From positions 1-64,000 of the forward strand of contig NZ_JAPHOQ010000019.1 of NCBI RefSeq assembly GCF_026191355.1: a stretch of DNA of 64,000 nucleotides, given 5' to 3'. Position numbers and translations under genes: made by a program. This document shows positions 40,699-50,417 of this stretch, piece by piece (the first letter of the stretch is position 1; the number at the start of each line of letters is the position of its first letter). This stretch comes from Legionella sheltonii (GTDB taxonomy: Bacteria; Pseudomonadota; Gammaproteobacteria; Legionellales; Legionellaceae). The notes beneath the pieces were generated by a model that saw only the letters and a program-made list of their open reading frames with translations, was not told the DNA's origin and did no database searches.

Positions 40699-40956
40699 AT
40701 GTCTAAAACTCATTTATTACAAGACCCTTTCTTAAATGAATTGCGTAAAGAGAAGGTGCCCGTATCCATTTTTTTGGTAAATGGAATTAAATTGCACGGA
40801 ATTGTGGATTCGTTTGATCAGTATGTGGTGATGCTGAAAAATTCGATTACACAAATGGTTTATAAGCATGCGATTTCCACCGTGGTGCCATCACGTGCCA
40901 TAAAAATGCCCGTTGAAGATGAAAACTCTGGAAATGAAGGTGCTGAGGAAGGTTAA
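40699..40956 (+). CDS. hfq: RNA chaperone Hfq
   Basis: This 85-residue protein has both Sm motifs: Sm1 [26 protein letters not shown] and Sm2 with [12 protein letters not shown]. Hfq hexamers pair small RNAs with mRNAs. The acidic C-terminal tail ([15 protein letters not shown]) is short, as in other Legionella. AAGGAG eight bases upstream supports the start. hflX, normally the next gene, is displaced by 5 kb. Confidence 0.97.
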   Translation: MSKTHLLQDPFLNELRKEKVPVSIFLVNGIKLHGIVDSFDQYVVMLKNSITQMVYKHAISTVVPSRAIKMPVEDENSGNEGAEEG

Positions 40957-41065
40957 ATGAGGTTATCCATCTTTGATGCTTCGTTAAGCCAAAGCGAAAG
41001 TGGTCGCTCCCGAGGAAACAGGCATCCATAGTCGCTTTAGCGCAAATACTTGTACAAGAATAGTT

Positions 41066-41080
41066 CCCCGCCTTGCGGGG
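41066..41080 (+). terminator. G+C-rich hairpin after hfq
   Basis: CCCCGC/GCGGGG is a six-bp G+C stem with a three-base loop, followed by ATGCCCCATTTGTTT. It could end the hfq transcript, isolating hfq from the large gene downstream. The T tract is interrupted. Confidence 0.5.
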
Positions 41081-41181
41081 ATGCCCCATTTGTTTGCAAA
41101 CTGACTAAAATATTGTATATTCTTGGTATGCAAGCTATGTATTAAATAGCCAGAGTGAGCTTTGCAGAACAGTAATGAACA

Positions 41182-41215
41182 CTTAATGTAGCGTTAATAA
41201 ATAATATTCTATAAT
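41182..41215 (+). promoter_or_regulatory. PmrA-like box and -10 of the 1493-residue gene
   Basis: Two direct half-sites CTTAAT and GTTAAT begin 11 bases apart (TTAAT at 41183 and 41194). This is the spacing of the PmrA box known in L. pneumophila effector promoters (cTTAATATT-N2-cTTAATATT). A perfect TATAAT lies at 41210-41215, about 11 bases after the second half-site. Transcription would start near 41222, leaving a leader of about 40 bases. Confidence 0.55.
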
Positions 41216-41263
41216 AAACATAAATAAGTCATATTTACTAACTTTTGACCGGGGAACCTTTAT

Positions 41264-44200
41264 ATGTTTTATTATCTTGAAGGCACCTTTACTGATATTT
41301 TCGCTGCCTGTGGTTTAGAGTCAATGATAGCAAAAAGGGACCTGGCCAATAATATTGAAATACAAAAAGATCTGTATGGACGAATTCCATTTTTCCATAT
41401 GACTGGAATTAAGGAAATACTAGAGCAACATTTTTTACCTAATACAAACCTCCATTTAATGCCTAAATTGCCTGATGATCTCACAGGATATAAAGGCTGT
41501 TATATATATTGCAATCAAAGAGATAATAAAAAACTGTACTATATTAAGTCAAATGGAGCAGCTGAAGATGTACCTGTTAATGTGTTTTCTCAATTTGATC
41601 GAGAACTAAATCGAATACCTCGCGAGCAAGAAAATCTATTTAAGCTTACTCATGATGAAATTGGAACTTTGATAACATCAAACGGTGGTTATACTCATTT
41701 ACCTGTGAATGCGGATCCAATAAGAAACCATTATATGCAGGGTGACATGGAAGCTACAAATTTAAAATTTATGTTAGGACATGTTCCCTTCTACGATTCG
41801 AATGATCCTGAGGATGAAGTCACGATTGCCATGTCCAGTGCTAAAGACGCGCGTGGTGGTTATATAGATTCTCAAAAAAAGCCGACAGGCATTACTATTT
41901 TTTATCGAAAAGGGCACCCTGAACAATGGATGATTGCCATAGCTAAAAATACTCATTTGCCAAAAGAGCAGCGCAAAGTTCACATCTTGTCTTCAGTAGA
42001 TCCAAAAACTTTTATGATCGCTGATGATAGTTTAGAGAAAGTTGAAGAAGTTGACTTGAGGTCATTGCCAGAGAAGGTAGGGCAATTGAAGGCTGCTGCA
42101 GATTCACCTGCTATAGGAGAAATAATACAACGTGTATTGAACACAGATGGAACCATTAGTGAGCATCCCGCTCTATTTGAACTGTTTACGGGATCTATAA
42201 AGAGAGGCAAACAATTTGATGATGACCCAAAATGGATGCAACTTCTGCAGGAGCGTTTTGCGGAGATAATAAAGAATCCTTTTGTAATCGACTTATTTTC
42301 CTCATTAGATGAACGGTCCATAAGAATGAGTAGGGAGGAAATTGAAGCTTGTCTGGATGAAAAAAGTGAATTAGTAAAAGCTGTGAAATACATTCAGGCT
42401 AATGAATCTTTGAAGGAGCACAAGGAAGTTAAAAAAGAGTTGCTTTTATTAGCTCATAATCTTTATCAATTAGGGCATATCGATAAGTTTTCAGAGTTTG
42501 CTAATTTCCCGGAGAAAAAGAACGGCTTTTTTGATTTCTTTAACAAACTGGCGGAGGATACTAAAAGCCATAGGTTTTTGAAGAATATTTTAGAAAGTGA
42601 AAAGCTTGATCATTTACGCACAATCTATAACGCAATTCAAAAATGTAATGATGTCGCTGATGTGATTAAACGACTCAAAGAATCAGATGAACAAGAACGG
42701 CTTATCAATCAGCTGATAATATTTACTCAGAATATACCTCAGCCTAAAAACGAGGAGGTTTTGGCATTAGTTATTGAATTGGTATTAAGAGCTCCTGCGG
42801 ATAATCAAGCACTACTTATAGACCAACTAGAGGGGCTTACTCAATATCTTACCGAACAGACAGTCAGTAAAAAAGCTAAAAACGAAGATGTTTTATCTTT
42901 AACGATTGAATTCTTATTAAGACATCCAATTAGAGAAGCAATACCAGAAAATCCACTTATATTTTTAAAAAATGATATTGCGGAAATTGAACGCTTTCCC
43001 CTAAATCGCCAGACTTTATTTTGTGAGCTCAAAAAGCTGATTGGCTTTTTAAATAATGCCGAAGGAATTAAAAAACTTAAACCAGAGCTTTTGACTCAAT
43101 TTTTAGCTGAACATTTAAACACACAGGGATTAAACAATGAATTATGGAAAGCTGTTCAAGAAACTGTGGCAAAACTGGATGCTCTAAAAGTAAAAAACTC
43201 TGCAGCGTATTCATTGGCTCTACGCTCCATAGAGTTTAGAAGAATCGTTGCTGGTTTAAAAGTTGAAGAGGTTGAAAAAAATCAAAAATGCATTGAATTG
43301 GCACTGAACTTGGACAAGATGGGTAGGTTAGCTACTTACTCTGCATTTGCTGGCGACTTAGAATGGGTAAATGCCTTTAATCAATTTGTAAAATATGAAG
43401 AATTAAAAAATTTTCTCGTTGAAAAAATATCTATCCAAGGTGCGGAGGCATGTAAGGCCCTACTGAAAAATGAGAGATTAAGCGCCCTAGTTTCAGCAGA
43501 TATAAAAGTTACAAAAGCACAAGCAAATAAAATTATAAATCCACAAGAGCCCTTGTCAGAGCAACTTAACGGTATTTTGAAAAACAAGGACTATAATCCG
43601 CCAAAAAGAAAGATATTATATCAATTGGCTCTTGATCTCGATATGATAGACGCCTCAGAGGCATTTAAAGAGCTTGCACAGGAAGATAATAAATTTCTGG
43701 AGTGGCTTCATGAGAGTTGTCTGGCACCTGAAAACCGCAAATTATTAACCCCTATGTTATCTGGATATGCGTCAGGACTGGGGGTATTGAAATTAATGGT
43801 TTATAGCGATGTTCCCTTTGCACTTTTTAGGGGCCATTTTAACCATGTATCTCAAAATTTGGTTGATGCCTTAAACTGGCTTAATAGAAATAAACCTACC
43901 CCAGAAATTACTTCCTTAGCGATAAGATTTTTATTTAAAAAGCCCAATCTCGAGATTGGAAAACTCGAGTCTGTAATCAAGTTTTTGCAAGACACACCTA
44001 AATGTGGAGTGGATAGAAAAAGTATTACTGAATTTCTTGCTGCTAATCATGAAGATCCGGCTTTACTCTCTAGAGTTAATGCGGTTTATAAAAAATTAGC
44101 TGCACTGGGTAACATAGATAACAAATTTTATACCTTGGCTCTAGAAGAGAAGCGCTTTCGCGCTGTAGTCGAAGGTCTCCCACCAATTAGTGCCGATCAG

Positions 44201-45745
44201 GACTGTGGCTTCATAAGAATGGATGAAACTCCTAAGGACGAAATACTCCGAACATATAAGGGCCCAAATTATATCCTGACTAAGGAAGGTTTATTTTACT
44301 ATAACCCATCATCTCATAATAAGCTTCTGACTATAAATCTTGAGGGATCAGAATTAAAAGAGTTAAAAGAAAAGTTTCCTCAAACGATTGATAAATTAAC
44401 AGCCGAGCAATTTGCGCCACTTACCACGCTCATCAAGAAATATAATATCATTTTAATTGAGTTGGCAGAAAAACTGGCTCAGCTTGGGCATCTAGATAAA
44501 TATGAAAATTTTGCTTCTAACACCCAACTTGCCTCCACATTTGTTAGGCTTGCTAACATTAAATACATAACTAGACTTGAGCTAATTAAAAGACTAGACG
44601 CCATGGATTATGGCCTTAAATTAATGCCAGAAAGTGATGGACCATTAAGTGCGGAAGCGATAAAAGACGACACCGTTTATATTAAATTAGAGAAAGACTT
44701 ATTTCACTACACTGTTAAGACACCCGAGGGTCAAATAGAAGAAGGTACAATCCCAGCAAAGGATATTAAAAAATTTAATCCCGAAAAACCTTTAGATGAG
44801 CAACTTCCGACTGTAAAGAGTAATATTCTTGCAATCACCTCAGAAAGAGGTCATACCTGCTCCAAGGAGCCCTCTGAAGTTCTAAAGCTATTAGCGAATA
44901 AACGTTTAATCGCTTTACTTGAGGCAGATATTGATCCCTCTGATGCTCAATTAAGGCGATTATTAGACCCTAATAGTGAAAAATCTAAAGCGATGGATAT
45001 CTTAGTATCGTTAAAGTTAGATGTTGCAAAGAGAGAGGCTCATCAATGGGTGATCATTGATTCTTCCGCGGCGAAAAATTTCCGAAAAATTTTATTTCAA
45101 ATTAATAAGAAAGACATCTCAGACGAATCTAAAGCTAAAATGATTGGTACTCTTTGTTCACTGCAGCTTGGTGACGAACCGCAAATGATGAGCCTTCGTC
45201 ATGGAAAAGATGTTTTTAGCTTGTATTTGAGTGATGAACCCAAAGGTAGGAAATTTAGAAGATCTATTGATAAAATTGAAGAAACGTGTACTAAAATAAA
45301 AGCTCGCTGGAATACGGAAACAGCACCCACAGACGCCAAAGCAAAAGCTAAAGCATTTGAAGCAGAAGAACAAAGATATCGAAAAGGCTTATTTGAAGTG
45401 GTTTTTGATAATCTGCATACTCCGATGTCTAAAAAAGATTTTGAGGGCAGGATCCAACAGGTTTCTCAAAACATGTTGGCTGTGGTTGATGAACGTCGAC
45501 GTTCTTGGTTTGTGGCAATTATGGAAACGTTGGCTGATGGTATAAATTTCATTTTTGGTACTTTGCCAAGCCGTATTGGTACCGATAAGCATAGAGCATT
45601 CTTTTTCGGTCATACCACATCGGGTTATCAAGTTCGTGATTTACATGAATCGCTTCGAAAGCCTGACGATGTGGAAGCTTCTGCAGTTCCTGAAGACTCT
45701 AAAGAACCAGAAGTTCCGAGGATAGACCCTGTGAATAAGGTTTAA
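41264..45745 (+). CDS. Giant repeat-containing protein, effector candidate
   Basis: This 1493-residue, mostly helical, soluble protein has no signal peptide and no recognised family. A recurring unit is visible: LAHNLYQLGHIDKFSEFAN, LALNLDKMGRLATYSAFAG, LALDLDMIDASEAFKELAQ and LAEKLAQLGHLDKYENFAS. A second unit has the form EVLALVIELVLR / DVLSLTIEFLLR / EITSLAIRFLFK. Two segments with YYxxxxxxK-like content (about 70-130 and 985-1030) look alike in composition. The C-terminus is polar and acidic (EDSKEPEVPR). It sits between hfq and hflX behind a PmrA-like promoter. Function is unknown; translocation is inferred. Confidence 0.7.
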   Translation: MFYYLEGTFTDIFAACGLESMIAKRDLANNIEIQKDLYGRIPFFHMTGIKEILEQHFLPNTNLHLMPKLPDDLTGYKGCYIYCNQRDNKKLYYIKSNGAAEDVPVNVFSQFDRELNRIPREQENLFKLTHDEIGTLITSNGGYTHLPVNADPIRNHYMQGDMEATNLKFMLGHVPFYDSNDPEDEVTIAMSSAKDARGGYIDSQKKPTGITIFYRKGHPEQWMIAIAKNTHLPKEQRKVHILSSVDPKTFMIADDSLEKVEEVDLRSLPEKVGQLKAAADSPAIGEIIQRVLNTDGTISEHPALFELFTGSIKRGKQFDDDPKWMQLLQERFAEIIKNPFVIDLFSSLDERSIRMSREEIEACLDEKSELVKAVKYIQANESLKEHKEVKKELLLLAHNLYQLGHIDKFSEFANFPEKKNGFFDFFNKLAEDTKSHRFLKNILESEKLDHLRTIYNAIQKCNDVADVIKRLKESDEQERLINQLIIFTQNIPQPKNEEVLALVIELVLRAPADNQALLIDQLEGLTQYLTEQTVSKKAKNEDVLSLTIEFLLRHPIREAIPENPLIFLKNDIAEIERFPLNRQTLFCELKKLIGFLNNAEGIKKLKPELLTQFLAEHLNTQGLNNELWKAVQETVAKLDALKVKNSAAYSLALRSIEFRRIVAGLKVEEVEKNQKCIELALNLDKMGRLATYSAFAGDLEWVNAFNQFVKYEELKNFLVEKISIQGAEACKALLKNERLSALVSADIKVTKAQANKIINPQEPLSEQLNGILKNKDYNPPKRKILYQLALDLDMIDASEAFKELAQEDNKFLEWLHESCLAPENRKLLTPMLSGYASGLGVLKLMVYSDVPFALFRGHFNHVSQNLVDALNWLNRNKPTPEITSLAIRFLFKKPNLEIGKLESVIKFLQDTPKCGVDRKSITEFLAANHEDPALLSRVNAVYKKLAALGNIDNKFYTLALEEKRFRAVVEGLPPISADQDCGFIRMDETPKDEILRTYKGPNYILTKEGLFYYNPSSHNKLLTINLEGSELKELKEKFPQTIDKLTAEQFAPLTTLIKKYNIILIELAEKLAQLGHLDKYENFASNTQLASTFVRLANIKYITRLELIKRLDAMDYGLKLMPESDGPLSAEAIKDDTVYIKLEKDLFHYTVKTPEGQIEEGTIPAKDIKKFNPEKPLDEQLPTVKSNILAITSERGHTCSKEPSEVLKLLANKRLIALLEADIDPSDAQLRRLLDPNSEKSKAMDILVSLKLDVAKREAHQWVIIDSSAAKNFRKILFQINKKDISDESKAKMIGTLCSLQLGDEPQMMSLRHGKDVFSLYLSDEPKGRKFRRSIDKIEETCTKIKARWNTETAPTDAKAKAKAFEAEEQRYRKGLFEVVFDNLHTPMSKKDFEGRIQQVSQNMLAVVDERRRSWFVAIMETLADGINFIFGTLPSRIGTDKHRAFFFGHTTSGYQVRDLHESLRKPDDVEASAVPEDSKEPEVPRIDPVNKV

Positions 45746-45757
45746 TTTTAAGGACAG

Positions 45758-45783
45758 TTCCCTCTTTGCTTATTTAGAGGGAA
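45758..45783 (+). terminator. Hairpin after the giant gene
   Basis: TTCCCTCT at 45758-45765 pairs with AGAGGGAA at 45776-45783 around a ten-base loop, 13 bases after the stop codon. No long T tract follows. The remaining gap up to hflX (45784-46054) shows no gene and should hold the hflX promoter. Confidence 0.5.
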
Positions 45784-46054
45784 TCACTCCAGCTAATGAA
45801 TATCCTTTAGTAAATGAACCGGTTTAACCGATACATAAGCCGGTATTTGGATAGTGTTTTTTTTCTTCTTTTGGCATAATACTTGTTTCTTTTAATTTCA
45901 GCCTTTTAGGTATGGGATCCTGAGCTCTGGGTAAGAGTTGAGTGGTTTAAAGTTCTAAGGATCAAGTGACGCAATGAACCGATTTTTTTGCCGTAATGCT
46001 CTTTTATACTTATCTTTATCAGTAACAAAACCTATTTTTTCGGAGAACAAGTGA

Positions 46055-47323
46055 GTGTTTGAACGTCCTCAAGGTGGTGAGCGGGCGGTATTGGTGCAAT
46101 TAGCACTACCGGGAATTGATGCGGATAAGGCATTGCAGGAGTTTGAAGAATTAGCTCTTTCCGCGAATGCGGACATTTTGGATTGTGTTTTAGGCACGCG
46201 GGCAACCCCAGATGCCAAGTATTATATAGGTAAAGGGAAAGCAGAAGAGATTGCACAGCTGGTTAAAGCGCTTGATGCAGAATTGGTGCTCGTCAATCAT
46301 GAATTATCCCCCTCACAAGAACGAAATTTGGAACGTTTATTCGAATGCCGGGTGGTTGATCGCAGCGGCTTGATTCTCGATATCTTTGCTCAGCGTGCAC
46401 GAACGTTCGAAGGGAAATTGCAAGTCGAGTTGGCTCAATTACAGCATTTATCAACACGCTTAATCCGTGGTTGGACTCATTTGGAACGCCAAAAAGGGGG
46501 TATTGGATTACGAGGCCCAGGTGAAACTCAATTGGAAACTGACCGTCGTTTATTGCGTGAGCGTATCAAATACATTAATAAGCGTTTGGAAAAAGTTCGC
46601 AGCAATCGGGATCAAAACCGTCAGGCCAGACGCAAAGCTTCTTTACTCACGGTATCTCTAGTTGGTTATACCAATGCCGGTAAATCCACTTTATTCAATG
46701 CATTAACTGGAGAAAGCATTTATGTGGCGGATCAGTTGTTTGCTACGTTGGATCCCACCATGCGCCAACTCAATTTACCGGGCTCTTCTTCAGTTATTTT
46801 AACTGATACCGTCGGATTTATTCGTGATTTACCGCATCAATTAGTAGAGGCATTTCGTGCAACCTTAGAAGAGACTCAACAAGCGGATCTATTGCTGCAT
46901 GTGATCGATATTTCTGATCCTCATTGGCGAGATAACGTTTTTTCAGTGCAACAGGTTTTGGATGAGTTAGGAGTGCATGATATTCCTATCATTTTGGTAT
47001 TTAACAAAATTGATTTAAAAGAAGGGTATCAGCCTAAGGTAGATTATCAGGAAGGGAAATGTAAAGTATGGATCTCCGCGGCATCCAATTTGGGACTGGA
47101 TGTACTCAAAGAAGCAATTAGCACCCAATTGCATGGGGCCGTTCTTATTGAAAATGTAGTGCTTAAAGCAACTCAGGCAAAACTAAGGGCACAACTCTAT
47201 GAATTAGGTTCCGTTTTAAACGAATCGCATAATGAAAACGGTGATTGGTTGTTGAAAATTCGCATTACTCAGGAACAAAAACAACGTTTGTTTGTGGCGC
47301 ATCGCTCATCCCAAACGGAATGA
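46055..47323 (+). CDS. hflX: Ribosome-associated GTPase HflX
   Basis: This 422-residue protein starts at GTG 46055, with GGAGAA upstream. The N-terminal HflX domain includes GGIGLRGPGETQLETDRR (about 148-165). The G domain has P-loop GYTNAGKS at 204-211, DTVGFIRDLP and NKID. HflX splits stalled or heat-damaged ribosomes. It is usually in the hfq operon. Here it must have its own promoter because a 4.5 kb gene and two hairpins intervene. Confidence 0.96.
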   Translation: MFERPQGGERAVLVQLALPGIDADKALQEFEELALSANADILDCVLGTRATPDAKYYIGKGKAEEIAQLVKALDAELVLVNHELSPSQERNLERLFECRVVDRSGLILDIFAQRARTFEGKLQVELAQLQHLSTRLIRGWTHLERQKGGIGLRGPGETQLETDRRLLRERIKYINKRLEKVRSNRDQNRQARRKASLLTVSLVGYTNAGKSTLFNALTGESIYVADQLFATLDPTMRQLNLPGSSSVILTDTVGFIRDLPHQLVEAFRATLEETQQADLLLHVIDISDPHWRDNVFSVQQVLDELGVHDIPIILVFNKIDLKEGYQPKVDYQEGKCKVWISAASNLGLDVLKEAISTQLHGAVLIENVVLKATQAKLRAQLYELGSVLNESHNENGDWLLKIRITQEQKQRLFVAHRSSQTE

Positions 47324-47388
47324 GGGATCTCCATGAAGTGGTATGAGCTTTATAATCAACAATGACGCTCTATCAGGAGATCCTTCAT
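47320..47388. terminator. Hairpin between convergent hflX and thioredoxin-like gene
   Basis: ATGAGGGATCTCC at 47320-47332 pairs with GGAGATCCTTCAT at 47376-47388 with one mismatch, enclosing 43 bases. It overlaps the hflX stop region and precedes the converging gene's stop, so it may act in both directions. Confidence 0.45.
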
Positions 47389-47425
47389 CGTAAACTCCTC
47401 AGGGTGATGAGAGGTATATGATATT

Positions 47426-47887
47426 TTATGCTTCTTTTATTGCCGTATCTAAGGTTTTTATATCTTGGCCACCATAGAGCGTATCAACGAGCTCTCCTTT
47501 GGGATTAATCACAAAGGTCACCGGCACGCCAATAATGTCGCCTAATCCTAAAGCAAGTGCCGGATCGGAGGCGAGTGAGGGGTACCGAATATTAAATTTT
47601 TGAATGAGCTTTTTTTGTTTATGTATGGGTAGCCCATCATAATTTACAGCGAATAATACAATGGGGTCTTTTTCATGTTTTTGATAAAAGCGGTTTAATT
47701 CAGGAATTTCATCAATACAGGTTTTACACCAACCCGCCCAATAATTAATAAGTACCCACTTCCCTTTTAGCGAGGAAAACGGAATGGTGTTGCCCAGGGT
47801 ATCTTTAAGCAGAACATCTGCCTGGCTTAGGGATGCGATGCTCATTAAGATAAATGCGGCAAATAAGTTCTTTATTTTTGAGTTCAT
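47426..47887 (-). CDS. TlpA/ResA-like exported thioredoxin
   Basis: From ATG 47887 the protein has 153 residues. The N-terminus is a signal peptide (KNLFAAFILMSIASLSQA). The thioredoxin fold has the active site WAGWCKTC and the cis-Pro segment GVPVTFVINPKG. TlpA-like proteins reduce disulfides in the periplasm, for example during cytochrome maturation. An upstream in-frame ATG at 47902 is less favourable. Confidence 0.85.
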   Translation of the reverse strand: MNSKIKNLFAAFILMSIASLSQADVLLKDTLGNTIPFSSLKGKWVLINYWAGWCKTCIDEIPELNRFYQKHEKDPIVLFAVNYDGLPIHKQKKLIQKFNIRYPSLASDPALALGLGDIIGVPVTFVINPKGELVDTLYGGQDIKTLDTAIKEA

Positions 47888-48115
47888 AGTTATCTCATGC
47901 AATATTTGGAAGCTATTTCATTCTATTGTAAGTGCTCATAGGAAAAAATATTTTTTTGTACTATACCAAAAAAAGTGTTCAAAATCGCTCGGATTAATGA
48001 ATTAATCAAGGCTAATCCTGGCTAGAATGATGTTCGCATTGAATTAGAGCACTAGAGTAGATTCTAAGTGGATGATTTAGGTATGATGAGTGCATTTCAA
48101 AAAAACTGAAATCCT

Positions 48116-48727
48116 ATGGCAAAACTCTATTTTTATTTTGCAGCAATGAATGCAGGGAAAAGCACGGTGCTTTTGCAATCAAGTTATAATTATCGTGAAC
48201 GTGGAATGAATACCATATTATTTACGCCATCCATAGATAATCGATATCAACATGGTGCCGTTCATTCCCGTATTGGTTTATCAGAACAGGCCTTTATTTT
48301 TAATCCCAAAGACGATTTGTACCAACATGTCCTAGCCCAGGAAAAGGAATATGCTTGCGTTTTGGTTGATGAAGCCCAGTTTTTAACACGTGCCCAAGTT
48401 TATCAATTAACGGAAATTACTGATCAACTAGGGATTCCCGTTCTTACTTATGGATTGCGTACTGATTTTCGTGGAGAACTATTTGAGGGAAGCCAATATC
48501 TTTTGGCATGGGCGGATGAGCTTGTTGAGCTCAAAACCATCTGCCATTGCGGACGTAAGGCAACGATGAATTTACGATTAAATGCTTATGGCGAGGTAAT
48601 CACTGAAGGTGATCAAGTCATTATCGGTGGGAATGATATGTATTCATCAACGTGTAGAATTCATTTTAAGCAGGGAGAGCCAGGCATTACGCGAACGAAA
48701 AAAGAAGCATCGATGGAACGCGCTTGA
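48116..48727 (+). CDS. tdk: Thymidine kinase
   Basis: This 203-residue protein is of the type II thymidine kinase family. The P-loop is [12 protein letters not shown] (about 9-20), and LVDEAQFL (about 82-89) holds the catalytic Glu. The lasso and zinc region includes CHCGRKA and YSSTCRIHF. It salvages thymidine to dTMP. The length is normal and the gene stands alone. Confidence 0.95.
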   Translation: MAKLYFYFAAMNAGKSTVLLQSSYNYRERGMNTILFTPSIDNRYQHGAVHSRIGLSEQAFIFNPKDDLYQHVLAQEKEYACVLVDEAQFLTRAQVYQLTEITDQLGIPVLTYGLRTDFRGELFEGSQYLLAWADELVELKTICHCGRKATMNLRLNAYGEVITEGDQVIIGGNDMYSSTCRIHFKQGEPGITRTKKEASMERA

Positions 48728-48952
48728 CCAAAGCGTTGTTCGCTTATCGCGACCTCCCGCAGCTTAATCCCAGGTCAGAAAAGAGAAGAGGAACAATTGG
48801 GCTCAGCTAAAATTAGTAAGGCTATAGCCCAATTGAAACAACAAAAATACTCTTAATCAGAGTCAACGAAAACAGCCATGAACTTCTTTGTATTTTAGTA
48901 CTTTAATTTCACACAGGCATTATTCCACTTAACTATCTATTCAAAATGAGAT

Positions 48953-50059
48953 TTATAATTGCAGAGTACTATCAAGTCCTTGTGAAAAAACTGCTTTTTT
49001 ATTCGGATTTGATTCAATTATCGATGCTGCATAGTCAATGAGTTCTGGAGAGCCAAAGGCAATTTCATTTGGTACACTTTGTAATACCATGGTTTCTTCA
49101 GTCGCTTCATAACCTTCAATTAGTTTTCTATAGACCGCAGAGCCCATTAGAGTAGAGGCATCTGTTAGCGTTAAAATTCTACGGTCAGCCGGTATTAGTC
49201 CTAATTTAAGTGCGCGTTCATTCATTTTTTCGAATTGTTTGGGGAACATCGCACCTTCAGCGGTGGCCGTAGAGGAGACCTCTATTGACATAATTCTTGG
49301 GCGGTAGTCGGGGTTTTTCACCGTTGTAGTCTCTATTTCCCCTGCCTTAATAAATCCATTTAGTCCTTTCAACAAACGCCCAGCAGCTCCTTGTACCAGG
49401 ACTATGCTATGCACATCTGTATCAAATCTTGGACGCCAATCATCTTCTTTTGTTGCTCCCAAAATTGCCGTTGTTTCATTATTTCCCTGAGCTAAATCAA
49501 AAATATCTTCAACCCTTCGAAACTCGCCGGGATCTTGTTGTCCATTAAGTAGTTTTTGATAATATTGAAATGCTTCAATATCGATATGTCTTGCTGTTTG
49601 CGGACGAATATAGACAGAGGGTAAACACATGGAGGCAATGGCTCCTTTCGCGCTGATGAGCTGAAACCCTATCATATATTCTTTAACGGTGTGTGGATCT
49701 GGTGAGGTCGAAAGCAATGCACTACTTTTAGGATCGTGGATGAATTGAGCGATATTTAAAATAAAAGGTCTTGCGGCATAGATCCCCGCACCAAGTCTAC
49801 CATCGGTCGCAATACATAGTGGCTCTTTAAATCCTGACATCCCACGATGAACCATTTTTTTGGGTAAGGTAGTACACAGCTCAGAGTAATCGATTGTTGC
49901 TTTTTTAACAGGCACTTGCTCCATGGCTGCTATAGGTTGAGCTTGGGCAGCGTTAAAAAGTTTTCCTACTCCACTACGATTTGAAACCAGTTTATGAAGC
50001 ACATGGCGGCATGGACTTGGTTTTACACCTTTCACAACTCGTGGTGCTCTGCTTAACAT
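48953..50059 (-). CDS. Possible ADP-ribosyltransferase-like effector candidate
   Basis: The start at 50059 is set by GGAGGAG six bases upstream; an ATG at 50074 overlaps that ribosome binding site. The protein has 368 residues, with no signal peptide or membrane segment. Residues 70-94 read MVHRGMSGF...GRLGAGIYA, which resembles the NAD-binding core of PARP/ART folds (HG...GxGIYFA). An STS tripeptide follows at 117-119. The match is by eye and may be chance. It follows thymidine kinase on the opposite strand. From memory L. pneumophila has effector Ceg1 (lpg0012) near hflX; correspondence is unverified. Confidence 0.6.
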   Translation of the reverse strand: MLSRAPRVVKGVKPSPCRHVLHKLVSNRSGVGKLFNAAQAQPIAAMEQVPVKKATIDYSELCTTLPKKMVHRGMSGFKEPLCIATDGRLGAGIYAARPFILNIAQFIHDPKSSALLSTSPDPHTVKEYMIGFQLISAKGAIASMCLPSVYIRPQTARHIDIEAFQYYQKLLNGQQDPGEFRRVEDIFDLAQGNNETTAILGATKEDDWRPRFDTDVHSIVLVQGAAGRLLKGLNGFIKAGEIETTTVKNPDYRPRIMSIEVSSTATAEGAMFPKQFEKMNERALKLGLIPADRRILTLTDASTLMGSAVYRKLIEGYEATEETMVLQSVPNEIAFGSPELIDYAASIIESNPNKKAVFSQGLDSTLQL

Positions 50060-50074
50060 AATTGGCTCCTCCAT

Positions 50075-50417
50075 TCCACTTTAAGGAAATGTAGTAATTT
50101 TAATTAAACTGCCTACTTTGTAAGCATAGCAGAAAATTATTTGTTTAAAAAAATGGGCGACTGTGTTGGCTTATATTAGGATGATGCAGGGTCTTAGTCC
50201 CAACTTACAGGAGTCTTAGAGCTGGAGCTTTGTCCCATAATAATGTTTATAAACTTAGTGAGTAGGCAGTTATTGTTGGTGGGATATGTAGTTTTCCAGT
50301 AGTTTGCTTTGATTCCTCAGCTGAATACTTCAGGAGTAGCAATAACTTTTGTTAGATAATGTGTATCCGATGCTTAGCCTGAGTATCTTCAGGCTAAGAT
50401 TATCGGGGTTTCCTTGG
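50075..50417. other. Intergenic region with hairpin
   Basis: The 343-base gap separates two minus-strand genes. CTTAGCCTGA/TCAGGCTAAG at 50373-50382/50389-50398 is a perfect 10-bp stem with a six-base loop, lying 20 bases past the stop of the upstream gene. It is a plausible terminator, though without a good T tract. Nothing else is evident. Confidence 0.5.
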
